A stretch of DNA of 32,245 bases from an uncultured Lachnospiraceae bacterium (GTDB taxonomy: Bacteria; Bacillota; Clostridia; Lachnospirales; Lachnospiraceae): contig CALWRT010000015.1 of NCBI GenBank assembly GCA_944384015.1, forward strand, positions 1 to 32,245. The letters run 5' to 3'. How positions within the stretch are numbered: position 1 is the stretch's first letter; every line of letters begins with the position of its first letter. The notes below the pieces were generated by a model. That model was not told where the DNA came from, did no database searches, and saw nothing but the letters and a program-made list of their open reading frames with translations. The position numbers were made by a program, and so were the translations under genes. Below, piece after piece: positions 6,613-14,790 of this stretch.

Positions 6613-7424
6613 TGGGACAGGTTTCAGACAAAAATATGATTTTTTTCGATATTGATGGAACTCTTGTGACAGAGGGAACGCATATTCTTCCAGAGTCTGC
6701 CCGGGAGGCGATTGCCAAGACCCGTGCCTGCGGAAATCTGACATTTATTAACACTGGGCGCACCTATTTTAACATTGACGGATACTTGAAGGATCTGGGC
6801 TTCGACGGCTATATATGCGGCTGCGGCACACAGATTTTCTACCAGGGGAAGGAGCTGTTCGCCAGCAGCGTATCGAAGGAGCGCAGCAGGGAAATTGTCC
6901 TGATGCTGAGAGAATGCGAACTTCCGGCGTTCTTTGAGGAATCCCAGAGCATTTACTTTGATCCGCTTTCCCCGCTGACTCCCAGAGACTTGATGGACTT
7001 GCGGGCAGCCTTCGGGGGGAAGAATGTGGAAGACCTGGATGAATCTAATTGGAAGACGTTTCATTTTGATAAATTTTTGATTTTTCCCACTACGCGCAGC
7101 GACATGCGCCGTTTCCGCAAAGAGATTGAGAAGGATTTCTGTTATCTGGACAGAGGATTCTGCGCGGAAATCATCCAGAAGGATTATTCGAAGGCCACAG
7201 GCATACAGTTTTTCTGCGACATGCTGGGTATATCCCTGGAAAATTGTTATGCCATCGGAGACAGCAGCAACGATCTGTCAATGCTGGAATACGTCCCCCA
7301 TGGAATTGCCATGGGTAACGGTGTAAAAGAAATACTTCCCTACTGTGAGTATCAGACGGCGGATATTATGGATGACGGAATTTATAAGGCGCTGGAGCAT
7401 TATGGACTGTTGGGGAACCGATAA
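6612..7424 (+). CDS. HAD-superfamily Cof-type phosphatase
   Basis: The roughly 270-residue protein is a class IIB (Cof-type) haloacid dehalogenase-like hydrolase acting on small phosphorylated metabolites. Motif I is FFDIDGTLV with D13 and D15, motif II is the T in INTGR near residue 48, motif III is the K in YSKATG, and motif IV is IGDSSNDLSML. The cap domain lies between motifs II and III. Two start codons are adjacent (6609 and 6612). GGAGG (6601-6605) is better spaced for 6612. Either start overlaps the end of the dehydrogenase gene, so the two are co-translated. A strong terminator follows. The substrate cannot be predicted; pairing with the dehydrogenase may mean clearing of a phosphorylated by-product, which is a guess. 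Confidence 0.88.
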   Translation: MGQVSDKNMIFFDIDGTLVTEGTHILPESAREAIAKTRACGNLTFINTGRTYFNIDGYLKDLGFDGYICGCGTQIFYQGKELFASSVSKERSREIVLMLRECELPAFFEESQSIYFDPLSPLTPRDLMDLRAAFGGKNVEDLDESNWKTFHFDKFLIFPTTRSDMRRFRKEIEKDFCYLDRGFCAEIIQKDYSKATGIQFFCDMLGISLENCYAIGDSSNDLSMLEYVPHGIAMGNGVKEILPYCEYQTADIMDDGIYKALEHYGLLGNR

Positions 7425-7435
7425 GATAAACAGAG

Positions 7436-7475
7436 GCAGGATCTCTCGAAAGGTTTGGAGAATCCTGCTGTTTTA
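7436..7475 (+). terminator. Rho-independent terminator after the HAD gene
   Basis: GCAGGAT (7436-7442) plus CTCTC pairs with GGAG plus ATCCTGC (7462-7468), followed by TGTTTTATT. It separates the dehydrogenase/HAD unit from the next operon. Confidence 0.75.
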
Positions 7476-7584
7476 TTCCCGAAAGAGCCTTATGGCCCGT
7501 TGACCGCAACGAGACATGGACTTGGCGAAAGCCCATTCTGGGTTCAAGAACAGCTGAAATAATGTGGACCGATGAGAAAAGAGC

Positions 7585-7613
7585 TTGTGTACAGGGGGTT
7601 TCGATGCTATACT
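7585..7613 (+). promoter_or_regulatory. Promoter of the VWA-MoxR-LRR operon
   Basis: TTGTGT (7585-7590), a 17-base spacer and TATACT (7608-7613) lie about 50 bases before the first start codon. Between the previous terminator and this site nothing else is recognisable. Confidence 0.65.
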
Positions 7614-7661
7614 ACCCGTAAATCATAGACGAGAAAAATTATAGATGTTCAGGGGGTATCT

Positions 7662-8981
7662 ATGAATCCTACAGAGGATTTCAAGAAGACAAGGCAGGAA
7701 AAGATAGAATCCCTTGCCAGAGAGATACTGTGCCTTGCCAGGGACAGCATTGTGATAAATATGCGTTTCCTGGATGCGGCGCTCTATAAGATAGCGCCGG
7801 TATCCAGGCCAGGTATCGGGGGCGCGGCCTCTGACGGAAAGGCGATGTACTACGACCCGGAATATATTCTGAGACAATATCAAGAGGAGCCAGCGTCATC
7901 GGTACGCTTGTATCTTCATATCCTGTTTCATTTTATCTTCTATCACAGCTATGGGTATGAGAAGCTTAATAAGGCGGATTGGGATCTGGCGGCGGATTTG
8001 GCTGTAGAGAATACCATACTGGAACTTGGACTGCATGCGGCGTCGATGAAGGGCGACGGGGATGGGAAGGCAGTTCTGAGACAGCTTGGCGAGAGGGCCG
8101 GGGGTCTTACTGCCCAGAAGCTGTACCGCTATTTCCGCAAATATCCGCTGTCGAGGGAAGAACGGCAGGAGCTGACCGGGCGTTTTTGGCGGGACTCCCA
8201 CATTTATTGGGAGAGGACGAAGGACATGACCGTCACTTCGGAAGAGTGGAAGAAGCTGAGCGAGCGTATCAAAGCAGACTTGAAGACATTTTCGAAAGGG
8301 AGAGGAAAATCGAAGAGTCTGGAGCAGAATCTGGGAGAGGCGACAAGGGACCGGTATGATTATAAAAAAATCCTCCAGAAGTTCGCGGTGATGGGGGAGC
8401 ATATGCAGCTCAACGATGAGGAATTTGATTATATCGCATATACGTACGGTCTGAAGATATATGGGAGTCTTCCGCTGATAGAGCCTCTGGAGCATAAGGA
8501 GGTCAAGAAGATACGGGAATTTGCCGTGGCGATTGATACTTCTGCTTCTTGCCGCGGTTCAGTCGTGCAGGCATTTGTGAACAAGACCTACTCTATTTTG
8601 AGGGAGACGGACAATTTTTTCCATAAGACAAATATCCATATCATCCAGTGTGACAGTGAAATTCAGAGCGACACAAAAATAACAAAGCCGGAAGATTTTG
8701 ATGAGTTTCTGAAAGTTGGCAAGCTCAAAGGTTTTGGAGCCACGGATTTTCGGCCAGTTTTTACCTATGTAGACAGGCTTGTTGGGGAAGGGGAATTTGA
8801 AAACCTGAAAGGGCTAATCTATTTTACGGATGGGTATGGCGTGTACCCGGAGAAAATGCCGGACTACGAAGTAATCTTTGTCTTCCTGAGAGAAGACGCC
8901 CTGAGGCCCCAAGTACCGCCGTGGGCGATACCAGTCGTACTGGAAGCGGAAGAGATCGAAGAATGGGAGGACACACAGTGA
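7662..8981 (+). CDS. VWA-like protein with degenerate N-terminal metallopeptidase domain (DUF2201 type)
   Basis: The 439-residue cytosolic protein has two parts. The N-terminal part contains H86-I-L-F-H90 with a further H95, then WDLAADLAVENTIL, matching the zincin-like domain of the DUF2201/VWA-like family, but the catalytic glutamate of HExxH is replaced by isoleucine. The C-terminal VWA-like part has a full metal-dependent adhesion motif, DTSAS (292-296), with the later T in FGATDFRP and D in YFTDGYG. Such proteins usually pair with MoxR AAA+ ATPases, as here: the GTG start of the ATPase overlaps this stop. It starts at the ATG at 7662 (GGGGG upstream, a modest site). Likely role is metal-dependent binding of a client protein for the ATPase. 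The client is unknown. Confidence 0.85.
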   Translation: MNPTEDFKKTRQEKIESLAREILCLARDSIVINMRFLDAALYKIAPVSRPGIGGAASDGKAMYYDPEYILRQYQEEPASSVRLYLHILFHFIFYHSYGYEKLNKADWDLAADLAVENTILELGLHAASMKGDGDGKAVLRQLGERAGGLTAQKLYRYFRKYPLSREERQELTGRFWRDSHIYWERTKDMTVTSEEWKKLSERIKADLKTFSKGRGKSKSLEQNLGEATRDRYDYKKILQKFAVMGEHMQLNDEEFDYIAYTYGLKIYGSLPLIEPLEHKEVKKIREFAVAIDTSASCRGSVVQAFVNKTYSILRETDNFFHKTNIHIIQCDSEIQSDTKITKPEDFDEFLKVGKLKGFGATDFRPVFTYVDRLVGEGEFENLKGLIYFTDGYGVYPEKMPDYEVIFVFLREDALRPQVPPWAIPVVLEAEEIEEWEDTQ

Positions 8982-10561
8982 ATATCAGACAGGCAAAAGA
9001 ATATATCAAAGATACGGTAAAGCTGTATTTGAAGAAGGATGGCCAAGGGGAATACCGGATTTCCGTTGTTCGCCAGCGGCCTATTTTTTTGCTGGGGGCG
9101 CCGGGTATCGGCAAGACAGCGGTGATGGAACAGATAGCCCAGGAACTTGGTATCGCCCTTGTGTCTTATGCTATGACGCACCATACAAGGCAGTCTGCTC
9201 TTGGGCTTCCGGTGATTCGGCGTAAAACTTACGATGGGCAGGAGTATGACGTGTCGGAATATACTATGAGCGAGATTATCGCCTCTGTCTATGATGTCAT
9301 GGAGAAAAGCGGGATACGGGAGGGGATTCTGTTCCTAGACGAGATCAACTGTGTATCGGAGACCCTCTATCCGTCTATGCTGCAGTTCCTGCAGTATAAG
9401 GTGTTCGGCAGACACCAGGTGCCCCAGGGCTGGGTTGTGGTGACTGCGGGGAATCCGCCGGAGTATAATCGTTCAGTGAGGGAATTCGATGTGGTAACCA
9501 TGGATCGGATCCGCGTACTGGATGTGGAGCCCGATTATGGGGCGTGGAAGGAGTACGCGAAAAACAAGGGGCTGCACGGGGCTGTTGTAAGCTACCTGGA
9601 TCTTAAAAAAGAGGACTTCTATCGGATTGAGACAACGGCGGACGGCCGTTCCTATGTGACTGCCAGGGGCTGGGAAGACCTGTCAGAAATACTGAAGCTT
9701 TATGAAGAAGAGGGTCTCGCGGCGGACGAAAAACTGGTTGGGCAGTATTTGAGAAATGAGAGGATTGTCAGGGAATTTACCGCATACTATGATCTGTACA
9801 GAAAATATCAGAGGGATTATCCGATAGAGGAGATCCTGCAGGGAGGCCCGCAAACTGCCCGGTCAGCCGAGAAAGCGAAGGAGGCGCCTTTCGACGAGCG
9901 GCTGTCCCTGCTTGGGATGCTGCTGGACAATATACAGGCAGATATCCGGGAGACGATGGAGGCAGCAGATTACTTAACAGGGCTTGTGTCTGTGCTGAAG
10001 GGGGCTAAGGCGGCCGCCCAAGATGCCACATCAGGGCAGATGAATTTGGCCGGGAAGCAGGACATTCAGGGGAAGAAGGAGAAGACAGCGGGGGAAACCA
10101 GCCGCATGGAAGAATTCATGAGGAAGCAGGAAGAGAGCCGGAGAACCCGTCTCCAGGCGCGGAAAGACGCGGGAGCGGAGTCTGAGGAAGAGAAGAGAAA
10201 ACAGCTTCGTATTATTCGCTTTCTGCAGGAAGGTCAGAAGCTTCTGCGTGTACAAGGCGCAGGCAGCGAAGAAGATGAATTTGAACCGGTGAGAGCCGCT
10301 TTTGAGCTGGAGAAGACTAGATTGAAGAGACAGACGGAGCGGGTACAGACACGGCTGCATAACCTGTTCGCTTTTACAGAAGAGGCCTTCGGAGAAGGCA
10401 ATGAATTGCTGATCCTAATGACAGAATTGACAGTCAATGCTCAGAGCGCCAGGTTCCTGGCAGCATTCGGATGCAGTGATTATCAGAGGCACAGCCAGGA
10501 GATGATGCTGTCAGAGCGGCAAAGCAGACTGGCAAAAGAGATTGCGGACCTGCATCTGTAA
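8978..10561 (+). CDS. MoxR-family AAA+ ATPase
   Basis: The 527-residue ATPase has Walker A GAPGIGKT (40-47), Walker B ILFLDE (117-122) and sensor 1 TAGNPPEYN (156-164). These are typical of MoxR/dynein-related AAA+ chaperones that remodel or insert metals into partner proteins together with VWA proteins. From about residue 330 to 430 it has a long charged, helical extension rich in K, E and R, then a C-terminal helical segment. Family members of about 300-350 residues lack this. The GTG start at 8978 has GGGAGG 7 bases upstream and overlaps the preceding stop. An open upstream extension lies inside the VWA gene and is less likely. Its coupling to the VWA gene argues for a direct complex. Confidence 0.88.
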   Translation: MNIRQAKEYIKDTVKLYLKKDGQGEYRISVVRQRPIFLLGAPGIGKTAVMEQIAQELGIALVSYAMTHHTRQSALGLPVIRRKTYDGQEYDVSEYTMSEIIASVYDVMEKSGIREGILFLDEINCVSETLYPSMLQFLQYKVFGRHQVPQGWVVVTAGNPPEYNRSVREFDVVTMDRIRVLDVEPDYGAWKEYAKNKGLHGAVVSYLDLKKEDFYRIETTADGRSYVTARGWEDLSEILKLYEEEGLAADEKLVGQYLRNERIVREFTAYYDLYRKYQRDYPIEEILQGGPQTARSAEKAKEAPFDERLSLLGMLLDNIQADIRETMEAADYLTGLVSVLKGAKAAAQDATSGQMNLAGKQDIQGKKEKTAGETSRMEEFMRKQEESRRTRLQARKDAGAESEEEKRKQLRIIRFLQEGQKLLRVQGAGSEEDEFEPVRAAFELEKTRLKRQTERVQTRLHNLFAFTEEAFGEGNELLILMTELTVNAQSARFLAAFGCSDYQRHSQEMMLSERQSRLAKEIADLHL

Positions 10562-10639
10562 GGCGGATATCTTCTGCTGCGGCGGACGCGCGCGGCAGAA
10601 TCAGACAGATAAGGAGGAACAGAAGGAAGGAGGCTGGAA

Positions 10640-11581
10640 GTGGAGAGCATTCAAAAAGAAGTAGAGGATGGATATGTGGAATATGTACGGGGCAGGGAAG
10701 GGGCTGTGATTATTGGGAGCAGCCTGCACAAAGTGTCAGTGTCGCTTCCGGAGGAGCTGGATGGGCTGCCGGTGATAGGAATCGGTAAAAAGGCATTTCT
10801 CGGGAACAAACAGCTGCGAAGCATCCGCCTTCCCAGACAGCTGCAGGAGCTGGAAGACTGGGCCTTCGCCAACTGTGACAGCCTGCGTAATCTGTGGATA
10901 CCGAGAAGAGAGATCAAATTAGGTAAAGGAGTATTCACAAAGTGCCGGAAGCTAAGACGCATATGGACGGAAGAACACAGGACGCGGGCAGAAGCTGGAC
11001 CCAGGTATTCCGAGACGGAAGATGAAAGAAGGGACGAAGATACTGCGGCTCTTCTGGCAGCGGTCTTCCCGGTACTGGAAGCAGAGTATCTGTTTGACCC
11101 GCCGGAGGCAGGAAGCCGGCAATGGCTGCAGAAGTGGGATGCCAGAATGCTGACAATCCTGCACAAGGAAGATGACTCCGGCTACACAAGCCGGATCCTG
11201 TGCGGGGAAGAGGATTCGGGTACGGATAATCAGGAATTGTATCGGGGCGAGCAGCGGCGCAAGAAGGTACGGCTGGCGTTTCTGCGCCTTATACACAGGA
11301 GAGGGTTGCCTGAGACTGTAAAAGAGGAGCTAGAGACCTATCTCCGGGAGCACACGAAGGGGCGCGCATCCGAGGAGACATGGGAAGTGCTGCTGGGGGA
11401 ACATGCAGATGAGAGCGAATATATTCAGCTTTTTATCAGCCTGGGCTGCGCCGCGGAAGATAATTTGGACGGAATGCTTGCTGACGCGGGAGAAGGCTAT
11501 GGGGAGATGAAGGCCCGCCTGCTGCGCTATAGGGATGAAAATTTGAGACAGACGGATTTTTTTGACGGGCTGGCGCTGTAG
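10640..11581 (+). CDS. BspA-type leucine-rich-repeat protein linked to MoxR/VWA
   Basis: The 313-residue protein has three LRR_5 (BspA-like) units at residues about 44-110, recognisable from the pattern IGKKAF..N.QLRSIRLP, LEDWAFANCDSLRNLWIP and GKGVFTKCRKLRRIW. The remaining 200 residues are charged and helical with no motif I know. There is no signal peptide or cell-wall anchor, so unlike most BspA proteins it should be cytosolic. It starts at GTG 10640 with AAGGAGG 8 bases upstream. It follows the ATPase gene by 78 bases, with a small GC-rich hairpin in the gap. I infer it is an adaptor or substrate-recognition subunit for the VWA/MoxR pair. Confidence 0.7.
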   Translation: MESIQKEVEDGYVEYVRGREGAVIIGSSLHKVSVSLPEELDGLPVIGIGKKAFLGNKQLRSIRLPRQLQELEDWAFANCDSLRNLWIPRREIKLGKGVFTKCRKLRRIWTEEHRTRAEAGPRYSETEDERRDEDTAALLAAVFPVLEAEYLFDPPEAGSRQWLQKWDARMLTILHKEDDSGYTSRILCGEEDSGTDNQELYRGEQRRKKVRLAFLRLIHRRGLPETVKEELETYLREHTKGRASEETWEVLLGEHADESEYIQLFISLGCAAEDNLDGMLADAGEGYGEMKARLLRYRDENLRQTDFFDGLAL

Positions 11582-11637
11582 AGGATGGGCAGCCTGTTAT
11601 GGGACAGGATCATGAAGGATGTGGGAGGAATCATACG

Positions 11638-12309
11638 ATGGTATATGCAATTACATTTTTAGAGGGGCTGATAACATTCATATCCCCCTGTCTCCTGCCG
11701 ATGCTGCCGATCTATATTTCATATCTGGCAGGAGGAAGAGAAGAAGAAGGGAAAAACGCGACAGTCAGGCATTCGATAGGGTTTGTGGCCGGCTTTACGC
11801 TGGCTTTTATGGCGATGGGAGCTTTCGCGGGGACATTGGGCGCGCTGCTGCGCCGTTATCAGACGGCGGTTAATCTGGTGAGCGGGCTGCTGGTCATTTT
11901 GTTCGGCTTGAATTTTCTGGAAATTGTTCGATTCCGGCTGTTCCGGGGGAGCGTAGATGCCGGCCGGATGCCCAAGCGTATGGGATTTTTGCCGGCGGTA
12001 CTGTTCGGAATGATTTTTTCTGTGGGATGGACGCCCTGTGTGGGAGCATTCTTGGGCTCAGCGCTGATGCTTGCGTCCCAGCAGGGCTCTGTGATCCAGG
12101 GTGTCGTCCTTCTGTTTTGTTATTCCATGGGGCTGGGGGTGCCCTTTATCTTGAGCGCGGTTCTGGTGCAGGAATTGAAAGGGGCATTTGGCTGGATCAA
12201 GGCACATTACGGAATCATCAATAAAGTGTGCGGGGGGCTGCTGATTGTGGTGGGAATCCTGATGATGACGGGGGTTCTGGGACGCGTATTGTCAGCGCTG
12301 GCCCTTTAG
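11638..12309 (+). CDS. ccdA: CcdA-type thiol-disulfide transmembrane transporter
   Basis: The 223-residue membrane protein moves reducing equivalents from cytosolic thioredoxin across the membrane. It has about six hydrophobic helices. The two conserved cysteines are C18 in FISPCLLPMLP and the one in GWTPCVGAFLG, both in the prolines-and-cysteine context typical of CcdA/DsbD-beta. I chose the ATG at 11638, with GGGAGG (11623-11628), over an upstream in-frame ATG at 11599 that would add a hydrophilic, unlikely N-terminus. The next gene encodes a matching extracytoplasmic thioredoxin, its probable redox partner. It sits 56 bases after the LRR gene with no terminator between, so it is likely in the same operon. 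Confidence 0.9.
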   Translation: MVYAITFLEGLITFISPCLLPMLPIYISYLAGGREEEGKNATVRHSIGFVAGFTLAFMAMGAFAGTLGALLRRYQTAVNLVSGLLVILFGLNFLEIVRFRLFRGSVDAGRMPKRMGFLPAVLFGMIFSVGWTPCVGAFLGSALMLASQQGSVIQGVVLLFCYSMGLGVPFILSAVLVQELKGAFGWIKAHYGIINKVCGGLLIVVGILMMTGVLGRVLSALAL

Positions 12310-12344
12310 AACGAAGAAATACGAATTGGCAGAGGAGGATGGAC

Positions 12345-13004
12345 ATGGAAAAAGGAAAGAAGAAGCTGTTGATTACAGCTGTGGTTTTCGTACTCATTCT
12401 GGCGGCTGCGGCCGTGGCTTACCAGACGCTGTCACAGAACAATGATCCAGGCATGCAGTTGGCCGCGCAGACAGGGGAGGCCTCAGAAGAGGCTGTAGAA
12501 GCCGGGGAGGAGGCGGATCTGGAGGATACTAAGACAGAAGAAGATCAGGAGGGAACGCAGACAGAAGATGGAGGAGAAGCTGAACTGATGACTGCTCCAG
12601 ATTTTACAATGCAGGACTCGGAAGGAATGTCCGTCAATCTGTCTGATTTATTTGGGAAGCCGATTGTGATGAACTTCTGGTCCAGCGGCTGCAATCCGTG
12701 CAAGATGGAGATGCCTGATTTCCAGGCTGCCAGCGAAGAGCTGGGAGACGAAGTGCTGTTCGTCATGGTGGACTCCATCGGCGTCTTCGGGGAGACGGTG
12801 GAGAGCGGCAGCGCGTATGTGGAAGAGCAGGGGTATACCTTTCCAGTCTTCTACGATGTTGACCAAGAGGGCATTGCCGCTTACGGAATTACCAGCTTTC
12901 CCACGACGTTTTTTCTGAATGAAGAGGGACAAATTGTGGCTTATGGGCAGGGAATGATGTCAGCAGATACGCTGGATGAGGGAATCTCCATGATCCTTCC
13001 TTGA
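12345..13004 (+). CDS. Membrane-anchored TlpA/ResA-like thioredoxin
   Basis: The 219-residue protein begins with a lysine-rich stretch and one membrane segment (residues about 8-27), then an acidic low-complexity linker (about 44-80). A thioredoxin fold of the AhpC/TSA-Redoxin type follows. The active site is C116-N-P-C119 after NFWSSG, and the cis-proline is in SFPTTF. It should act outside the membrane to reduce disulfides, fed by the CcdA encoded just before it. AGGAGG (12333-12338) fits the ATG at 12345 better than the ATG at 12339, which directly abuts it. The stop codon overlaps the -35 of the next promoter. Targets are not evident; no cytochrome c maturation genes are present. Confidence 0.88.
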   Translation: MEKGKKKLLITAVVFVLILAAAAVAYQTLSQNNDPGMQLAAQTGEASEEAVEAGEEADLEDTKTEEDQEGTQTEDGGEAELMTAPDFTMQDSEGMSVNLSDLFGKPIVMNFWSSGCNPCKMEMPDFQAASEELGDEVLFVMVDSIGVFGETVESGSAYVEEQGYTFPVFYDVDQEGIAAYGITSFPTTFFLNEEGQIVAYGQGMMSADTLDEGISMILP

Positions 13005-13030
13005 CAAAGCCCCGAAGGCTGTGCTATTCT
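13001..13030 (+). promoter_or_regulatory. Promoter of the amino acid ABC operon
   Basis: TTGACA (13001-13006) overlaps the previous stop codon. An 18-base spacer leads to TATTCT (13025-13030). A short inverted repeat CACTCT/AGAGTG (13044-13049, 13058-13063) lies just downstream and could be an operator or a leader hairpin. Confidence 0.7.
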
Positions 13031-13089
13031 ATGCTTTGTAGAACACTCTGCTGTGGTAGAGTGATATTAAAAAAGAGAGGTAGAGTATT

Positions 13090-14052
13090 ATGAAAAAACT
13101 GACAGCACTTCTATTGACAGCCTGCCTGGCTGTTGGCCTGACAGCCTGCAGCGGCAGCTCGGCAGATACCGAGAGCACGGATAGTCAGGAGACCGAAGCG
13201 GCAGAAGAGACAGCCGATGCCGAGGAGACAGCTTCCGCAGAGACGACAGAGGAGAGAACCACATTTACGGTCGGCTTTGACGCGGAATACCCGCCTTACG
13301 GCTATATGGATGAGAACGGAGAGTATGTGGGATTTGACTTGGATCTGGCTCAGGCGGTGTGTGACTTGAGAGGCTGGGAACTGATTAAGACCCCCATCAA
13401 CTGGGATACCAAGGATATGGAGCTGAACAGCGGCAACATTGACTGTATTTGGAACGGATTTACCATGAATGGGAGAGAGGGCGAATATACTTTCTCTGTA
13501 CCGTATGTGGACAACCGTCAGGTGATTGTGACTGCTGAGGATTCCGGCATTAATACATTGGAAGATTTAGCTGGAAGAATCGTGGGTGTGCAGACGGCTT
13601 CCGCAGCGCTGGACGTGCTTCAAAGTGAAGATTATGCAGATCTGACCAGTTCCTTCGGGACACTGCAGGAATTTGGCGATTATAATAACGCCTTCGTAGA
13701 ACTGCAGGCAGGGGCGATCGACGCCATCGCGATGGATATCGGCGTGGCTCAGTATCAGCTGGAGTCCAGAGGCGAAGGGTTTAAAATGCTGGAGGAGCCG
13801 CTGAATTCTGAACAGTATGCGATCGCGTTTAAGCTGGGCAATGAAGAGCTGAAGGATCAGGTGGAAGAATCCTTGATGGAGCTTGTGAATAACGGCACCT
13901 TCCAGAGTCTTGCAGAGGAGTATGGCATCGAGGAGTTTATCTGCCTCACGCCGGATTCAGACGCATCCGCAGAGGCTGAGGACGCTGCTGCGGAGGATAC
14001 TGCTGCTGAGGGAACAGAGGATACGGCTGAAGCCGCTGAGACCGAAGAATAA
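13090..14052 (+). CDS. Polar amino acid ABC transporter, substrate-binding lipoprotein
   Basis: The 320-residue precursor has a lipoprotein signal (MKKLTALLLTACLAVG) ending at LTAC with C20 as the lipidated cysteine. It then has an acidic, threonine/serine-rich linker to about residue 55, and a type 2 periplasmic-binding fold of the PAAT family. FTVGFDAEYPPYGYMDENG opens the domain, FDLDLAQAV, NWDTKDMEL and CIWNGFTMN follow, and EYTFSVPYVDNRQV is the typical hinge. The substrate could be cystine or another polar amino acid. After the domain there is a second acidic tail of about 30 residues made mostly of A, E, D and T. It is the first gene of a three-gene importer operon. Confidence 0.9.
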   Translation: MKKLTALLLTACLAVGLTACSGSSADTESTDSQETEAAEETADAEETASAETTEERTTFTVGFDAEYPPYGYMDENGEYVGFDLDLAQAVCDLRGWELIKTPINWDTKDMELNSGNIDCIWNGFTMNGREGEYTFSVPYVDNRQVIVTAEDSGINTLEDLAGRIVGVQTASAALDVLQSEDYADLTSSFGTLQEFGDYNNAFVELQAGAIDAIAMDIGVAQYQLESRGEGFKMLEEPLNSEQYAIAFKLGNEELKDQVEESLMELVNNGTFQSLAEEYGIEEFICLTPDSDASAEAEDAAAEDTAAEGTEDTAEAAETEE

Positions 14053-14073
14053 CGAATGTCGGAATAGTATGAG

Positions 14074-14106
14074 CTGCTGGGGTTCTGCCATATGGAATCC
14101 CAGCAG
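14074..14106 (+). other. Intercistronic 12-bp stem-loop
   Basis: CTGCTGGGGTTC (14074-14085) pairs with GAATCCCAGCAG (14095-14106), with one G-U pair and a 9-base loop. It lies between the binding-protein and permease genes. No T-run follows. It may protect the 3' end of the upstream message and raise binding-protein yield relative to the membrane parts. Confidence 0.6.
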
Positions 14107-14125
14107 TATAGCGTAAGGAGTTATT

Positions 14126-14776
14126 ATGAGCTTTGAGATGATGCTGGTGCAGCTTGCTCAGGGAATGGTGAAATCCCTCGGGATTTTTATGTGGACCCTG
14201 GTGATTTCCCTGCCTCTCGGCCTGCTGGTGGCCTTTGGGAGAATGTCTAAGAATCCTGTGCTCCGCACAATCATAAAACTGTATATTTCTATCATGCGGG
14301 GAACGCCCCTGATGTTGCAGCTGCTTGTCGTGTTCTACGGCCCGTATTATCTCTTTGGACTGCAAATTGGAGGGTCGTACCGGTTCATTGCGATTTTAAT
14401 CGGGTTCGGTATCAATTATGCGGCGTATTTCGCGGAGATTTACCGATCGGGTATTGAATCAATGCCGCTTGGTCAGTATGAAGCGGCGAGGATATTGGGG
14501 TATTCCAGGGGACAGACCTTTTTCCGAATCATTCTGCCGCAGGTAATCAAGCGGATTCTTCCGTCGGTTACCAACGAAGTGATTACCCTTGTAAAAGACA
14601 CCTCCCTGGCATTTGCCCTTGTATATATGGAGATGTTCACCATCGCGAAGCAGATCGCAGCGGCTAATACAACAATGATGCCGTTTGTCATCGCAGGCGT
14701 CTTTTACTACATATTCAATCTGTTGGTCGCGGTGATTATGGAGTGGTTTGAGAAGAAACTGAGTTATTATCGCTAG
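14126..14776 (+). CDS. Polar amino acid ABC transporter, permease
   Basis: The 216-residue integral membrane protein is of the HisM/GlnP type. It has about five hydrophobic segments. The EAA loop for contact with the ATPase reads [21 protein letters not shown], shown here from about residue 118. RGTPLMLQL near residue 55 is another family signature. AAGGAG sits 6 bases before the ATG. A single permease gene implies a homodimeric channel. It lies between the lipoprotein and the ATPase genes, and 14 bases separate it from the latter. Confidence 0.92.
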   Translation: MSFEMMLVQLAQGMVKSLGIFMWTLVISLPLGLLVAFGRMSKNPVLRTIIKLYISIMRGTPLMLQLLVVFYGPYYLFGLQIGGSYRFIAILIGFGINYAAYFAEIYRSGIESMPLGQYEAARILGYSRGQTFFRIILPQVIKRILPSVTNEVITLVKDTSLAFALVYMEMFTIAKQIAAANTTMMPFVIAGVFYYIFNLLVAVIMEWFEKKLSYYR

Positions 14777-14790
14777 AGGAGGAACCGGAT

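Noticed and set aside
5560-6744. A 394-codon open frame on the minus strand across the dehydrogenase
   Set aside because: It is the reverse shadow of a well-supported gene with full catalytic motifs, and it has no recognisable domain or ribosome site.
7500-7560. Stem-like GGCGAAAGCCC and GTTCAAG text before the VWA operon as a tRNA fragment
   Set aside because: No acceptor stem, anticodon arm or CCA end can be drawn around it.
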